Source: Roseateles amylovorans
GTDB lineage: Bacteria > Pseudomonadota > Gammaproteobacteria > Burkholderiales > Burkholderiaceae_C
DNA length: 64,000 bases
Assembly (NCBI RefSeq): GCF_025398155.2
Contig: NZ_CP104562.2
Coordinates: 2,666,001-2,730,000, forward strand
Reading direction: 5' to 3'
Part shown: one piece after another, positions 10,338-19,184 of the stretch
How positions within the stretch are numbered: the stretch's first letter is position 1
Layout of the letters: the number at the start of each line of letters is the position of its first letter
Translations under genes and position numbers: made by a program
The notes under the pieces: model-generated
Databases searched by the model: none
Seen by the model: the letters and a program-made list of their open reading frames with translations, nothing else
Told to the model about the DNA's origin: nothing

Positions 10338-11551
10338 GGACTGGGCGCGGCCAGGAAGGCCTTGATCAGTGGCACCAGGCGATTGGCAATCTCCGCCGCT
10401 TCATCGCCGGTCATGATGAGCGCCGGCAGCAGACGCACCACCGAATCCGCGGTCACGCTGATCAGCAGTCCGGCGTCCAGCGCCTGGCCCAGCAGCACGC
10501 CGCAGGGGCGGTCGAGCTGGATGCCGATCATCAGGCCGTAGCCGCGCACCTCGACGAAGCCCGGCACGCCGGCCAGACCTTGTTCCAGCGCGGCCTTCAG
10601 TTCGGCGCCGACGCGGGTGGCATTGGCCAGCAGTTGGTCGTCTTCCATCACCGTCAGGGTTTCCACGCCGGCGCGCATGGCCAGCGGGTTGCCGCCGAAG
10701 GTCGTGCCATGGTTGCCCGGACCCAGCACCTTGGCCGCACGCGGTCCGCAGACCACCGCGCCGATCGGCACGCCCGAGCCCAGGCCCTTGGCCAGCGGCA
10801 TGACGTCCGGCGAGATGCCGGCCCACTGGTGCGCGAACCACTTGCCGGTCCGGCCGATGCCGCACTGCACTTCGTCCAGCATCAGCAGCAGGTCGTGCTG
10901 GTCGCACAGACGGCGCAGGTCTTTCAGGAATTCGATGCGGGCGGGGTTGATGCCGCCTTCGCCCTGGATCGTCTCCAGGAAGATGGCGGTGATGTTCGGA
11001 TTGGCCTGGATCGCCTGTTCCAGCGCCGGCAGGTCATTCAGCGGCACGCGAACAAAGCCCGGCACCAGGGGCCCGAAGCCGGCCTGCACCTTGGGATTGC
11101 CGGTGGCCGACAGCGTGGCGATCGAGCGGCCGTGGAACGCCTTCTCGAACACGATCACCGCCGGGTTGTCGTTGCCACGGTCATGGCCGAACTTGCGGGC
11201 AATCTTCAGCGCCGCTTCGTTGGCTTCCAGGCCGGAATTGCAGAAGAACGCATTGGTCAGGCCGGACAGCTCGCAGAGCTTGGCCGCCAAGGTTTCCTGC
11301 AGCGGGACGTGGTAGTAGTTGCTGGTGTGAATCAGCTTGCCCACCTGGTCCCGCAATGCCGCGACCAGCCGGGGGTGGTTGTGCCCCAGGGTGTTCACGG
11401 CGATGCCCGACAGCCCGTCCAGGTATCGTCGGCCGGCCGTATCCCACACCCAGCAGCCTTCGCCGTGCGACAACGCGATCGGCAGGCGGCCATAGGTTTG
11501 CATCACATGGGGTTCGGTGGGGGCGGCGAACGAGGAGTCCGGGGCGTTCAT
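10334..11551 (-). CDS. argD: Acetylornithine aminotransferase
   Basis: 405 residues from the ATG at 11551, preceded by GGAGA; a TTG one codon upstream is less likely. PLP-dependent class III aminotransferase of arginine (and often lysine) synthesis. Visible features: FFCNSGLEANEAALKIARK near the PLP phosphate site, FHGRSIATLSATG, the LLMLDEVQCGIGRTG segment with the PLP-pyridine Asp, and MPLAKGLGSGVPIGA containing the Schiff-base Lys. Forms an operon with argF. Divergent from the DUF3579 gene. Confidence 0.96.
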   Translation of the reverse strand: MNAPDSSFAAPTEPHVMQTYGRLPIALSHGEGCWVWDTAGRRYLDGLSGIAVNTLGHNHPRLVAALRDQVGKLIHTSNYYHVPLQETLAAKLCELSGLTNAFFCNSGLEANEAALKIARKFGHDRGNDNPAVIVFEKAFHGRSIATLSATGNPKVQAGFGPLVPGFVRVPLNDLPALEQAIQANPNITAIFLETIQGEGGINPARIEFLKDLRRLCDQHDLLLMLDEVQCGIGRTGKWFAHQWAGISPDVMPLAKGLGSGVPIGAVVCGPRAAKVLGPGNHGTTFGGNPLAMRAGVETLTVMEDDQLLANATRVGAELKAALEQGLAGVPGFVEVRGYGLMIGIQLDRPCGVLLGQALDAGLLISVTADSVVRLLPALIMTGDEAAEIANRLVPLIKAFLAAPSP

Positions 11552-11772
11552 CAAGTCTCCAAAGCAAGGAGTGAAGGAAAGGGGAGCGAATGATTCTAAG
11601 GGTCACCCTCCGGCAAACAGGTGGGCCGCGCCATATGTCGCACGGGTGATCGGTCTGCCGCTCGCTCATGTGTGCTGCGACGCAACACATCCGAGGCACA
11701 ATAGCGGTTTTGCCTGTGGGCCCCCCCGGCCTGGGCCGGTGGATCCCACCGATGGAATTGGTCGAGTGACGC

Positions 11773-12105
11773 ATGACAGAGCAGCCCAAGCCGCGAGAAG
11801 TGTTCATCCAGGGAATCACCACGGATGGCCGCACCTTTCGTCCGAGCGACTGGGCCGAGCGTCTGGCGGGCGCCATGTCCTCCTTTCGGCCTGGCGGCAC
11901 CCGCACCGGTCGTGACGCCTACCTCGGCTACTCGCCCTACTGCGTCCCCCGTGTCATCAACGGCGTGAAGTGCGTGATCGTCAACGAGGCCCTCAAGGCG
12001 ATCGAGCCCATGGCCTGGGACTTCGTCATGAACTTCGCTCGCGACAACAAGCTCCAGGTCGTCGAGGCCTGTCAGCTCCCCGAGGACGGCGCGCCCAAGC
12101 GCTGA
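11773..12105 (+). CDS. DUF3579 domain protein
   Basis: 110 residues. The sequence (VFIQGITTDGRTFRPSDWAERLAGAMS... PYCVPRVINGVKCVIVNEAL...) matches DUF3579, a small cytoplasmic family of unknown function largely confined to Betaproteobacteria and found beside argD/argF as here. No catalytic motif visible. The divergent arrangement with argD suggests a shared promoter region at 11552-11772. Confidence 0.85.
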   Translation: MTEQPKPREVFIQGITTDGRTFRPSDWAERLAGAMSSFRPGGTRTGRDAYLGYSPYCVPRVINGVKCVIVNEALKAIEPMAWDFVMNFARDNKLQVVEACQLPEDGAPKR

Positions 12106-12321
12106 CCCGCGTCCCGGCCGTCGGGACGATCGCCGCGCTCGCGCCGGTTCCGGCGCTCGCTGCCCCACGAGTCTTCGTTCCGTTGCTCCCGCCGCTCCCG
12201 CCGCGCTGGCTGCCCTTGCGTTGCGGCTGCCGTAGCGGAGCGCACACGACGTGGCTCCATCGGGCCATCGCCGCGAGCCGCCTCTGGCGATAGGCTTGCC
12301 GGCTTCGTCCGACACCCGCGC

Positions 12322-13374
12322 ATGGCCGTCCTTCCCTCGTCATCGGCGTCCAGCGCTGCTGTCCTGCCTGAGCTCCAGGAGCTTGCCCGCCTGATCGACC
12401 AGGGCGGCGACTGGCTGCGCTGCCGCGAGCTGGCGAAGGTTCGCCTCGGTGACGCCGAACTCCCGGTGATGGCGATCACGATGGGCAATCCGGACCCGAG
12501 CGTGCCCGGTCTCGGATTCATCGGCGGGGTGCATGGCCTGGAGCGCATCGGTGCGCAGGTGGTGTTGGGCTATCTGGGCAGTCTGGTGCGGCGGCTGCGC
12601 TGGGATGCGAGCCTGCATCAGCAACTGGAGTCACTTCGGCTCGTGTTTCTGCCGTTGGTGAATCCTGGCGGCATCCTGGCCGGCACCCGGTCGAATCCGC
12701 AAGGCGTGGACCTCATGCGCAATGCCCCGCAGGATGCGGAGCGGGCGGTGCCGTTCCTGGTGGGTGGCCAGCGTTTGACGTCATGGCTGCCCTGGTACCG
12801 CGGCGCGTCCGGTGCGGCGATGGAGCCGGAGAGCGAGGCCTTGTGTCGCCTCGTGCGGGAGGAGTTGCTCGGCCGCCCGTTCTCGCTGACGATCGACTGC
12901 CATTCGGGCTTCGGTCTGCATGACCGGATCTGGTTTCCCTATGCGCGCAGCCGGCGTCCGATGCGCCACCTGGCGGAGGTCCACGCGCTGTGCGAGGTGC
13001 TGGATCAAGGGCTTTTGGCGCATCCGTATGTGATGGAGCCGCAAAGCCGGCACTACCTCGCGCATGGCGATCTCTGGGACCATCTCTATGACGAGTCCCT
13101 CACCATGAATGAGGGGATCTTCCTCCCTATGACGCTCGAAATGGGGTCATGGCGATGGGTGAAGAAAAACCCGCGGCAGCTACTCTCCCGGCACGGCATG
13201 TTCAATCCGCTGATCGAACATCGACAACAAAGAGTGCTTCGGAGACACATGGCTTGGATGGATTTCATGACGCGCGCCACGCAGAGCGCGGCCCGCTGGC
13301 TGCCGGGGCCGGACACGCGGCTGGATCATGGCGAGCAGGCGCTGTTTCGCTGGTATCGCCGGAGCCGTGGATGA
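12322..13374 (+). CDS. M14-family zinc carboxypeptidase-like protein
   Basis: 350 residues. Zinc ligands fit the M14 pattern: H-x-x-E in GGVHGLERIG and the later His in IDCHSGFG; a candidate catalytic Glu lies in MTLEMGSW. No signal peptide, so a cytoplasmic enzyme of the succinylglutamate-desuccinylase/DUF2817-like side of the family is more likely than a secreted peptidase. Its stop overlaps the start of the next gene (ATGA at 13371-13374), so the two products probably act together. Substrate unknown. Confidence 0.83.
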   Translation: MAVLPSSSASSAAVLPELQELARLIDQGGDWLRCRELAKVRLGDAELPVMAITMGNPDPSVPGLGFIGGVHGLERIGAQVVLGYLGSLVRRLRWDASLHQQLESLRLVFLPLVNPGGILAGTRSNPQGVDLMRNAPQDAERAVPFLVGGQRLTSWLPWYRGASGAAMEPESEALCRLVREELLGRPFSLTIDCHSGFGLHDRIWFPYARSRRPMRHLAEVHALCEVLDQGLLAHPYVMEPQSRHYLAHGDLWDHLYDESLTMNEGIFLPMTLEMGSWRWVKKNPRQLLSRHGMFNPLIEHRQQRVLRRHMAWMDFMTRATQSAARWLPGPDTRLDHGEQALFRWYRRSRG

Positions 13375-14183
13375 GCTCGCAGACCTGGGTGCTGCTGCGC
13401 GGCCTGACGCGCGAGAGCGGCCATTGGGGTGACTTTCCGAACCGGCTGGTGCGGGCGTTGCGGACGCAGCAGTCTGATGTGCGGCTGGAACTGCTGGACT
13501 TGCCGGGCAATGGCGAGCAGTGCGCCGTCAGCAGCCCGACGCGGGTGCCGGAGATGATGGAAGCCTGCCGCGCGGAATTGCGTCGGCGCGGTGTGGCGCC
13601 GCCTTATCACGTGCTGGCGATGTCGCTGGGAGCGATGGTGGCCAGCGACTGGGCACTCAAGCATCCTTCCGAGCTGCAGGCGGTGGTGTTGATCAACACC
13701 AGCTTGCGGCCCTTCAGTGCGTTCTTCCGCCGCTTGCGCCCGTCCAACTACTGGCCGCTGGTGATGTTGAGCGTGTTCCGGCTCAGCCTGCGGCAACGCG
13801 AGGCGCGTGTGCTCAGCATGACCACCCGGCTTCAGGCCCAGCCCGATCGGGTGCTGGATCGCTGGGTGGATCTGCAGCGGCAGCATCCGGTGCGGCGTCG
13901 GAATGCGCTGCGCCAGCTGCTCGCGGCGGTGCGCTATCGGGCCAGCCCGGCCAAGCCGGAGCCGCCGATGCTGCTGCTGTGCAGCAAGGGCGATGAGCTG
14001 GTGGATTGGCGGTGCTCCCAGGCGATCAGCCGTGCGTGGGGCGCGCCCCTGCGGCTGCATGCCCGTGCGGGGCATGATCTGCCGCTGGACGATGGGGAAT
14101 GGGTCGCGCGCAATGTGGTGGATTGGCTCCACGTGCGCGAGGTGGTAGGGCAGATCAGTCGCCCCATGCCGCTGCAGGCCTGA
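13371..14183 (+). CDS. Alpha/beta hydrolase
   Basis: 270 residues from the ATG at 13371; the frame is open further upstream but that overlaps the peptidase. Alpha/beta-hydrolase features: HWGDFPNRLVRAL after strand 3, DLPGNG, nucleophile elbow HVLAMSLGAM (here M-S-L-G, matching G-x-S-x-G with Ala and Met substitutions), acid in SKGDELVDW, and catalytic His in ARAGHDLPLDDGEW. Overlap with the M14 gene argues for translational coupling. Substrate cannot be inferred. Confidence 0.83.
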   Translation: MSSQTWVLLRGLTRESGHWGDFPNRLVRALRTQQSDVRLELLDLPGNGEQCAVSSPTRVPEMMEACRAELRRRGVAPPYHVLAMSLGAMVASDWALKHPSELQAVVLINTSLRPFSAFFRRLRPSNYWPLVMLSVFRLSLRQREARVLSMTTRLQAQPDRVLDRWVDLQRQHPVRRRNALRQLLAAVRYRASPAKPEPPMLLLCSKGDELVDWRCSQAISRAWGAPLRLHARAGHDLPLDDGEWVARNVVDWLHVREVVGQISRPMPLQA

Positions 14184-14192
14184 TTGCACTCA

Positions 14193-14229
14193 AGGCGAGG
14201 CGAGGCGAGGCGAGCTCAGGTCAGGTCAG
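14193..14229. repeat. Pentanucleotide tandem repeats
   Basis: AGGCG units repeat four times from 14193, then TCAGG units repeat three times (about 14216-14229). Located between two convergent genes. Confidence 0.7.
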
Positions 14230-14335
14230 GCCGGGCGGGGCTAGGCCGGGCCGAGGCGAGAGCAAGGCAACACGGGGTCGGGCGAGGGCGCAAGTGCCCG
14301 CCGCCGGTCCCTGGCGCAGCTGCAGGCGCCAATGA

Positions 14336-14361
14336 AAAAGCCCGCCTTTCGGCGGGCTTTT
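14336..14361 (-). terminator. Bidirectional intrinsic terminator
   Basis: Perfect stem AAAAGCCCGCC (14336-14346) and GGCGGGCTTTT (14351-14361) with a TTTC loop. There are T-runs on both strands, so it can end rpsT and the converging hydrolase transcript. Confidence 0.9.
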
Positions 14362-14385
14362 CCTGCACCAGAGCTGGTATTGCTA

Positions 14386-14682
14386 TCAGGCGGCGAGCGC
14401 CTTGATCTTGGCGGACAGGCGGCTCTTGTGGCGAGCAGCCTTGTTCTTGTGGAAGATGCCCTTGTCAGCGACGGAATCGATGACGGGTTGGGCAGTCTTG
14501 AACAGCTCGGCAGCCTTGGCCTTATCGCCCGTGACAATCGCCTTTTGCACGTTCTTGACGACCGTACGGAACTTGGAACGCAGCGCCGTGTTGGCGGCGT
14601 TCAGCTTGACGTCTTGACGTGCGCGCTTGCGGCCCGAGGCCAGACGCACGGTTTTCTTCTTGGCTTTGGAAGAGCTTGCCAT
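14386..14682 (-). CDS. rpsT: 30S ribosomal protein S20
   Basis: 98 residues from the ATG at 14682. A longer in-frame start exists but would cross the promoter. Very basic, alpha-helical, starting MASSSKAKKKTVRLASGRKR and containing ALRSKFRTVVKNVQKAI and FHKNKAARHKSRL, diagnostic of bS20. It binds 16S rRNA in 30S assembly. Single-gene unit with its own promoter (14716-14744) and terminator (14336-14361); divergent from murJ, a common arrangement in Burkholderiales. Confidence 0.97.
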   Translation of the reverse strand: MASSSKAKKKTVRLASGRKRARQDVKLNAANTALRSKFRTVVKNVQKAIVTGDKAKAAELFKTAQPVIDSVADKGIFHKNKAARHKSRLSAKIKALAA

Positions 14683-14715
14683 TGTCTTTAAAGTCCAGTT
14701 GGTGCAAAGACGGCG

Positions 14716-14744
14716 AGTATAGCAGCGCGATACTGAAAATCCAA
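14716..14744 (-). promoter_or_regulatory. Sigma-70 promoter of rpsT
   Basis: On the minus strand, TTGGAT (14739-14744), exactly 17 nt, then TATACT (14716-14721). This is close to consensus and lies 34 bp before the rpsT ATG. Confidence 0.85.
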
Positions 14745-14846
14745 GGGCAGTGAACACAAGCCGAAGATAATGCGCGCTCCCCGCCATCTGTCCAGGATCC
14801 GCCTGGGGGATTTTCATTCGGCGGCGGCTCTTATTTCAGGCTGCTC

Positions 14847-16415
14847 ATGAATCTGTTGCGCACCGCCTCGGTGGTTTCGGTTTTCACCTTGTTGTCCCGC
14901 ATCACCGGGTTGGTTCGCGAGCAGATGGTGGCCCATCTGTTCGGCGCAAATGCGATGACCGATGCCTTCCAGGTCGCGTTTCGCATTCCCAACATGCTGC
15001 GGCGTCTGTTCGCCGAAGGCGCGTTCTCTCAGGCCTTTGTGCCCGCACTGGCCGCCGCCCGGGCGCAGAACGGCGACGACGCCACCCGTGACCTGATCGA
15101 TGCGGTCGCCACCGTGCTGCTGTGGGCGTTGCTGGCGACCTGCGTGCTGGGTGTGGTGGGTGCGCCGGTGCTGGTCTGGGCCCTGGGCGCCGGTCTGCCG
15201 CCCTCGGCCCACGAGGCCGCCGTGGTGATGACTCGCTGGATGTTTCCCTACATCGGCTGCATGTCGCTGGTGGCTTTGGCGGCGGGTGTGTTGAACACCT
15301 GGCGGCGCTTTGTCGTGCCGGCGGTGACGCCGGTCCTGCTGAATCTCTCGTCGATTGCGGCGGGTTATGGCTTGAGTCCGCATCTGGAGGCGTGGGGCTA
15401 TCGCCCGATCTATGCGCTGGCGCTGGGGGTGATGGTCGGCGGCGTGCTTCAGTTGGTGGTGCAGATTCCCGCGCTGATGCGCATCGGATTGATGCCTCGG
15501 TTCGCCTTGACCTTCGGCGGACTCAAGCGTGCGTTCCTGCATCAGGGTGTGCGCCATGTGCTCAAGCAGATGGGGCCGGCCCTGTTGGGCGTGGGGGTGG
15601 CCCAGCTCTCGTTGGTGATCAACACCCAGATCGCGATCGCGGTGGGCGAGGGCGCTGCCTCCTGGTTAACCTATGCAGACCGACTGATGGAATTTCCGAT
15701 CGCGTTGCTGGGCGTGGCGCTGGGCGTGGTGTTGACGCCGCAGCTCTCGGCCAGCCAGGCCAAGGGGGAGACCGCGCAGTATTCCGCGCTGCTCGATTGG
15801 GGATTGCGCTTGGTCCTTCTGCTCGCGCTGCCTTGTGCGGTGGCGCTGCTGGTATTTGCCGAGCCGCTGGTGGCGGTGCTGTATCAGCGTGGCGCCTTCC
15901 GCGCGCAAGACGTCGCCCAGACCGCCCAGGCAGTGATGGGTTACGGCGCGGGGCTGATGGGCCTGGTCGCCATCAAGGTCCTGGCCCCCGGGTTCTATGC
16001 GCGGCAGGACATGCGCACGCCAGTGCGGATCGCCCTGCTGGTGCTGGTGCTGACGCAGGTGATGAACGGCATCTTCGTGTTCTGGCTGGGCATCGGCGTG
16101 GCCGGCTTGTCGCTGTCGATCGGGCTGGGTGCGGTGATCAATGCCGGTCTTCTGCTGTATGGCCTGCGCAAGCTGGGCAGCTATGCCCCGACGCCGGGGT
16201 GGTGGCTGTTCGGCCTGCGTGTGGTCCTCGCCAGTGCGGCCATGGGCGCGCTGCAGTGGTGGCTGGCCCATCATTTCGACTGGGTGGCGCTGGGTCGTCA
16301 CGAGCTCGTGCGCGCCGGTTGGATGGCCGTCAGCCTGGGCGGATCCGCCTTGCTCTACTTCTCGGTGCTGCTGATCAGCGGTCTGAATCTGCGGCAGTTC
16401 GTGCGCAGGTCCTGA
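14847..16415 (+). CDS. murJ: Lipid II flippase MurJ
   Basis: 522 residues, polytopic (about 14 segments). Starts MNLLRTASVVSVFTLLSRITGLVREQMVAHLFG with the MurJ/MviN hallmark R-x-x-G-x-x-R-E and the conserved AFRIPNMLRRLFAEGAFSQAF loop. It flips the peptidoglycan precursor lipid II across the inner membrane. Monocistronic or first of a short unit with the SirB1 gene about 200 bp on. Divergent from rpsT. Confidence 0.96.
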   Translation: MNLLRTASVVSVFTLLSRITGLVREQMVAHLFGANAMTDAFQVAFRIPNMLRRLFAEGAFSQAFVPALAAARAQNGDDATRDLIDAVATVLLWALLATCVLGVVGAPVLVWALGAGLPPSAHEAAVVMTRWMFPYIGCMSLVALAAGVLNTWRRFVVPAVTPVLLNLSSIAAGYGLSPHLEAWGYRPIYALALGVMVGGVLQLVVQIPALMRIGLMPRFALTFGGLKRAFLHQGVRHVLKQMGPALLGVGVAQLSLVINTQIAIAVGEGAASWLTYADRLMEFPIALLGVALGVVLTPQLSASQAKGETAQYSALLDWGLRLVLLLALPCAVALLVFAEPLVAVLYQRGAFRAQDVAQTAQAVMGYGAGLMGLVAIKVLAPGFYARQDMRTPVRIALLVLVLTQVMNGIFVFWLGIGVAGLSLSIGLGAVINAGLLLYGLRKLGSYAPTPGWWLFGLRVVLASAAMGALQWWLAHHFDWVALGRHELVRAGWMAVSLGGSALLYFSVLLISGLNLRQFVRRS

Positions 16416-16615
16416 TCGACCTGACGGATTCGTCCAGGGCCGGCTGAGCTGACGTCGCTTCAGGACGAGGGCTGACGGTCAACGGTCAATGGTCGCCGAC
16501 GGCCGGCCATGCGTCGTGTCGGCAGGCCCTGAGCATGCGGTTCGACAGGTCTGCCGCCGCCAGGATGGGACATCCATCACCGCGCGAGGCTCGCACAGGG
16601 CGTAGACTTGGGCGC

Positions 16616-17389
16616 ATGAGTTTGCCTTTGCAGTGGACGGTGCCGACGGCGCTGGACTATTTCGCGACCCTGGTAGCTGACGACGAGGGTCTCAATCTGG
16701 CCGAGGCCGCCATCGCCATCGCGCAGGACGATGTGCCCCGATTGGATGTCCAGCAGGTGCTGGCGGAGCTGGACCGCATGGGCGAGCGGCTGCGCCGCCG
16801 TCTGCCGTCCGATGCGCCGCCCAGTCACCGGCTGCGCATGCTCAACCAGTACTTTCATGGCGAGCTTGGCTTTGCCGGCAACGTCAACGACTACTACGCC
16901 ATCGGCAACAGCTACATCCATGAGGTGATGACCACCCGGCGGGGCATCCCGATCTCGCTGGCCATCATCTATATGGAACTGGCGAGCCATGTGGGTCTGC
17001 GGGTGCGCGGCGTGAGCTTCCCCGGGCACTTCCTGATGAAGCTGCGGCTGCCGCAGGGTGAGGTGGTGCTGGATCCGTTCAGCGGACGTTCGCTGGGTCG
17101 TGGCGAACTCGATGAATTCCTCAGTCCGTGGCGGGATCGTGCCGGCCTGTCGCCGGAGGAACCCATGGCGCTGGATGCCTTCCTGGGCACCGCCTCGCCG
17201 CGCCAGATCCTGGCCCGCATGCTTCGCAACCTCAAGCAGATCCACATGGAGCGCCAGGACCTGCCTCGTCTGCTGGCGGTGCAGCAGCGCCTGGTGGCCC
17301 TGTTGCCAGACGATCAGGCCGAGCGCGCCGAGCTGGCCCAATGCGTCCAGCAGATCCGGGACGGGCAGGGGCCGGCAACCTTTCATTGA
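16616..17389 (+). CDS. SirB1 family protein (transglutaminase-like)
   Basis: 257 residues from the ATG at 16616. The core, residues about 85-180, has NQYFHGELGFAGNVNDYYAIGNSYIHEV then RRGIPISLAIIYMELA and GVSFPGHFLMKL, the signature of SirB1/YchA proteins, which have a degenerate transglutaminase-like fold without the catalytic Cys. The C-terminal part is helical (TPR-like). Function not established; the family often sits near murJ or prmC. Confidence 0.87.
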   Translation: MSLPLQWTVPTALDYFATLVADDEGLNLAEAAIAIAQDDVPRLDVQQVLAELDRMGERLRRRLPSDAPPSHRLRMLNQYFHGELGFAGNVNDYYAIGNSYIHEVMTTRRGIPISLAIIYMELASHVGLRVRGVSFPGHFLMKLRLPQGEVVLDPFSGRSLGRGELDEFLSPWRDRAGLSPEEPMALDAFLGTASPRQILARMLRNLKQIHMERQDLPRLLAVQQRLVALLPDDQAERAELAQCVQQIRDGQGPATFH

Positions 17390-17815
17390 CGGCGAGTGTG
17401 CGGCTCGGACGGGCTTGCCGTCGCCGTCCCGCCGGCGTGCCGCAAGTCCTCCAGGGGTCCTTGAGCGCCGGTTGATCGACGCTCACACCCTCGTGACGTC
17501 GAAGGCCGATCCGCCCGCGCCGGCCCTTGCCGCGGCCGCGCAGCGCACCCTGTTCATCCTGTGACCCATCGAGGGCGGTCCTGGCGGAGCGGTCGTGGTG
17601 GTGTGCTGCGGGGAGGGGGCTCTGGATGGGGCGCCCATCCGGGTGCTGCCTGCTGCCAGAGCGAGGGGGATGTTCCCCCTTAGAATTGCCGCCGTCCGCC
17701 CTGGTTCGCCCAGGGCGGCTTTCATGAGGGCAGGACCCGCGCGACCCACGCCTGGCGGCATGACGGCCGCCGGGAATGCCGAGCCGTTGCCGGCCGCCCT
17801 CCATCCAAGGCTAGA
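17390..17815. other. Intergenic region before hda with two hairpins
   Basis: No convincing gene in 426 bp. A GC hairpin at 17696-17718 (CCGCCCTGG / CCAGGGCGG) is followed by CTTT, and a shorter inverted repeat (AGGGGGA / TCCCCCT) lies at about 17665-17681. The promoter for the hda-pcnB-folK cluster is expected here but was not clearly recognised. purM, which often precedes hda in this group, is absent. Confidence 0.45.
17696..17718 (+). terminator. Candidate intrinsic terminator upstream of hda
   Basis: Nine-bp perfect stem with a five-base loop, then CTTTC. Either terminates upstream transcription or forms a leader hairpin; the T-run is short. Confidence 0.4.
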
Positions 17816-18493
17816 GTGGTTTTGAAACAGATCCCGTTGTCGCTGGGCCCGGAGCCCGACTACACCTTCGAGAACCTGCTGCCCGGCACCAATGCGGCGG
17901 CGCTGACCCATGTGCTGGGTTTGGGCGCGGGTGCGCCGCCGGTGTTTCTCTGGGGGCCGCACGGCTGCGGCAAGACCCATGTGCTGCGTGCGCTGGCCCG
18001 TCGCTGGCAGGCCGCCGGTGCGCAGGTCGGCTGGTATGACGCCGACACGCCGCTGCCCTGGGAGCTGCCGTCCCATCCCAGCTTGTTGCTGATGGATGAC
18101 TGTCAGCGCTTCGACCCCGGCCAGCAACATGCGGCCTTCGCCTTGTTCGTCGAGGCTGCCACGCTGGGCTTGGCGGTGGTGGCTACCGGCACCGAGCCGC
18201 CGGTCGACCTGGCCCTGCGGGAAGACCTGCGCACCCGGCTGGGCTGGGGGCCGACCTTCGCCTTGCAGCCGCTGTCGGAGGCCGAGGTGCGGGCGGTGCT
18301 GCGTCGTGAGGCGGATCGGCGCGGCATTGCACTCAGCGACGATGTGATGGACTACCTCCTGACCCGCTTCGCCCGGGACCTCAAACACCTGATGACGTTG
18401 CTGGATGGCCTGGATGAATTCGCCATGGCCAGCAAGCGCGCCGTGACCGTGCCGCTGTTGCGCCAGATGCTGGCCGACCAGGGCGTGCTGTAA
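17816..18493 (+). CDS. hda: DnaA regulatory inactivator Hda-type ATPase
   Basis: 225 residues from the GTG at 17816; TTG at 17822 (giving MKQIPLSLG...) is an equally plausible start. AAA+ protein related to the DnaA core: Walker A GPHGCGKTH (about residues 47-55), Walker B LLLMDD (about 90-95), sensor region, and C-terminal FARDLKHLMTLLDGLD. Hda with the sliding clamp stimulates DnaA-ATP hydrolysis to limit initiation; the N-terminal QIPLSL matches the clamp-binding motif of Hda. Followed by the HAD and pcnB genes in the order usual for Burkholderiales. Confidence 0.92.
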   Translation: MVLKQIPLSLGPEPDYTFENLLPGTNAAALTHVLGLGAGAPPVFLWGPHGCGKTHVLRALARRWQAAGAQVGWYDADTPLPWELPSHPSLLLMDDCQRFDPGQQHAAFALFVEAATLGLAVVATGTEPPVDLALREDLRTRLGWGPTFALQPLSEAEVRAVLRREADRRGIALSDDVMDYLLTRFARDLKHLMTLLDGLDEFAMASKRAVTVPLLRQMLADQGVL

Positions 18494-18515
18494 AGCCTTG
18501 CAAGGAGCCGATACC

Positions 18516-19184
18516 GTGGATCTCACCCTGTTCGACCTGGATGGAACCCTCATTCCCCAGGATTCGGACCATGCCTTCGGCGCCTACATGGTGGAGATCG
18601 GCTGGGCCGACGGTGCGGCCTGGGCGGCCCGCAATGACGAGTTCTATGCCCAATACCAGCGCGGCGAGCTGAACCTCGACGAATACGTCGATTTCGCCAC
18701 CTCGGTCTGGCGCGCCCGACCGCTGGAAGAAGCGCTGGCGGCACGCCAGGTTTTCATGGAACGCATGGTCGCGCCGATGTTGCGCGACAATGCCCGCGCA
18801 CTGGTGCGCCGGCATCTGGATGCCGGCGACCTGGTGGTGGTGGTCACTGCGACCAATGAATTCGTGACCGAACCGATCGCCAAGGCTTTCGGCGTGGACC
18901 ATCTCATCGCGGTGCGGCTGGAGCGGGACGACGCCGGTCGCTACACCGGGCGGGTCGACGGCGTGCCGTCGTTCCAGGCCGGCAAGATCGTGCGAGTGCG
19001 GGACTGGCTGCGTGACCGGGGCCAGCGCCTGGAGGATTTCGAGCGTGTGAACTTCTACAGCGACTCGATGAACGACCTGCCGCTGCTGGAGCTGGTCAGT
19101 CACCCGATCGCCACCAATCCCAGCGTGGCGCTTGAAACGCTGGCGTGCGAACGCGGCTGGCCGATATTGAAGCTGTTCGAATGA
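18516..19184 (+). CDS. HAD-IB family hydrolase (SerB-like)
   Basis: 222 residues starting at GTG 18516, placed by AAGGAG eight bp upstream. HAD motif I LTLFDLDGTLIP, motif II Thr in VVVTATNEF, Lys of motif III in FQAGKIVRV, and motif IV FYSDSMNDLPLL are all present, so it should be an active phosphatase of subfamily IB. The usual annotation is phosphoserine-phosphatase-like; the true substrate is uncertain. Its stop overlaps pcnB (ATGA at 19181-19184). Confidence 0.9.
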   Translation: MDLTLFDLDGTLIPQDSDHAFGAYMVEIGWADGAAWAARNDEFYAQYQRGELNLDEYVDFATSVWRARPLEEALAARQVFMERMVAPMLRDNARALVRRHLDAGDLVVVVTATNEFVTEPIAKAFGVDHLIAVRLERDDAGRYTGRVDGVPSFQAGKIVRVRDWLRDRGQRLEDFERVNFYSDSMNDLPLLELVSHPIATNPSVALETLACERGWPILKLFE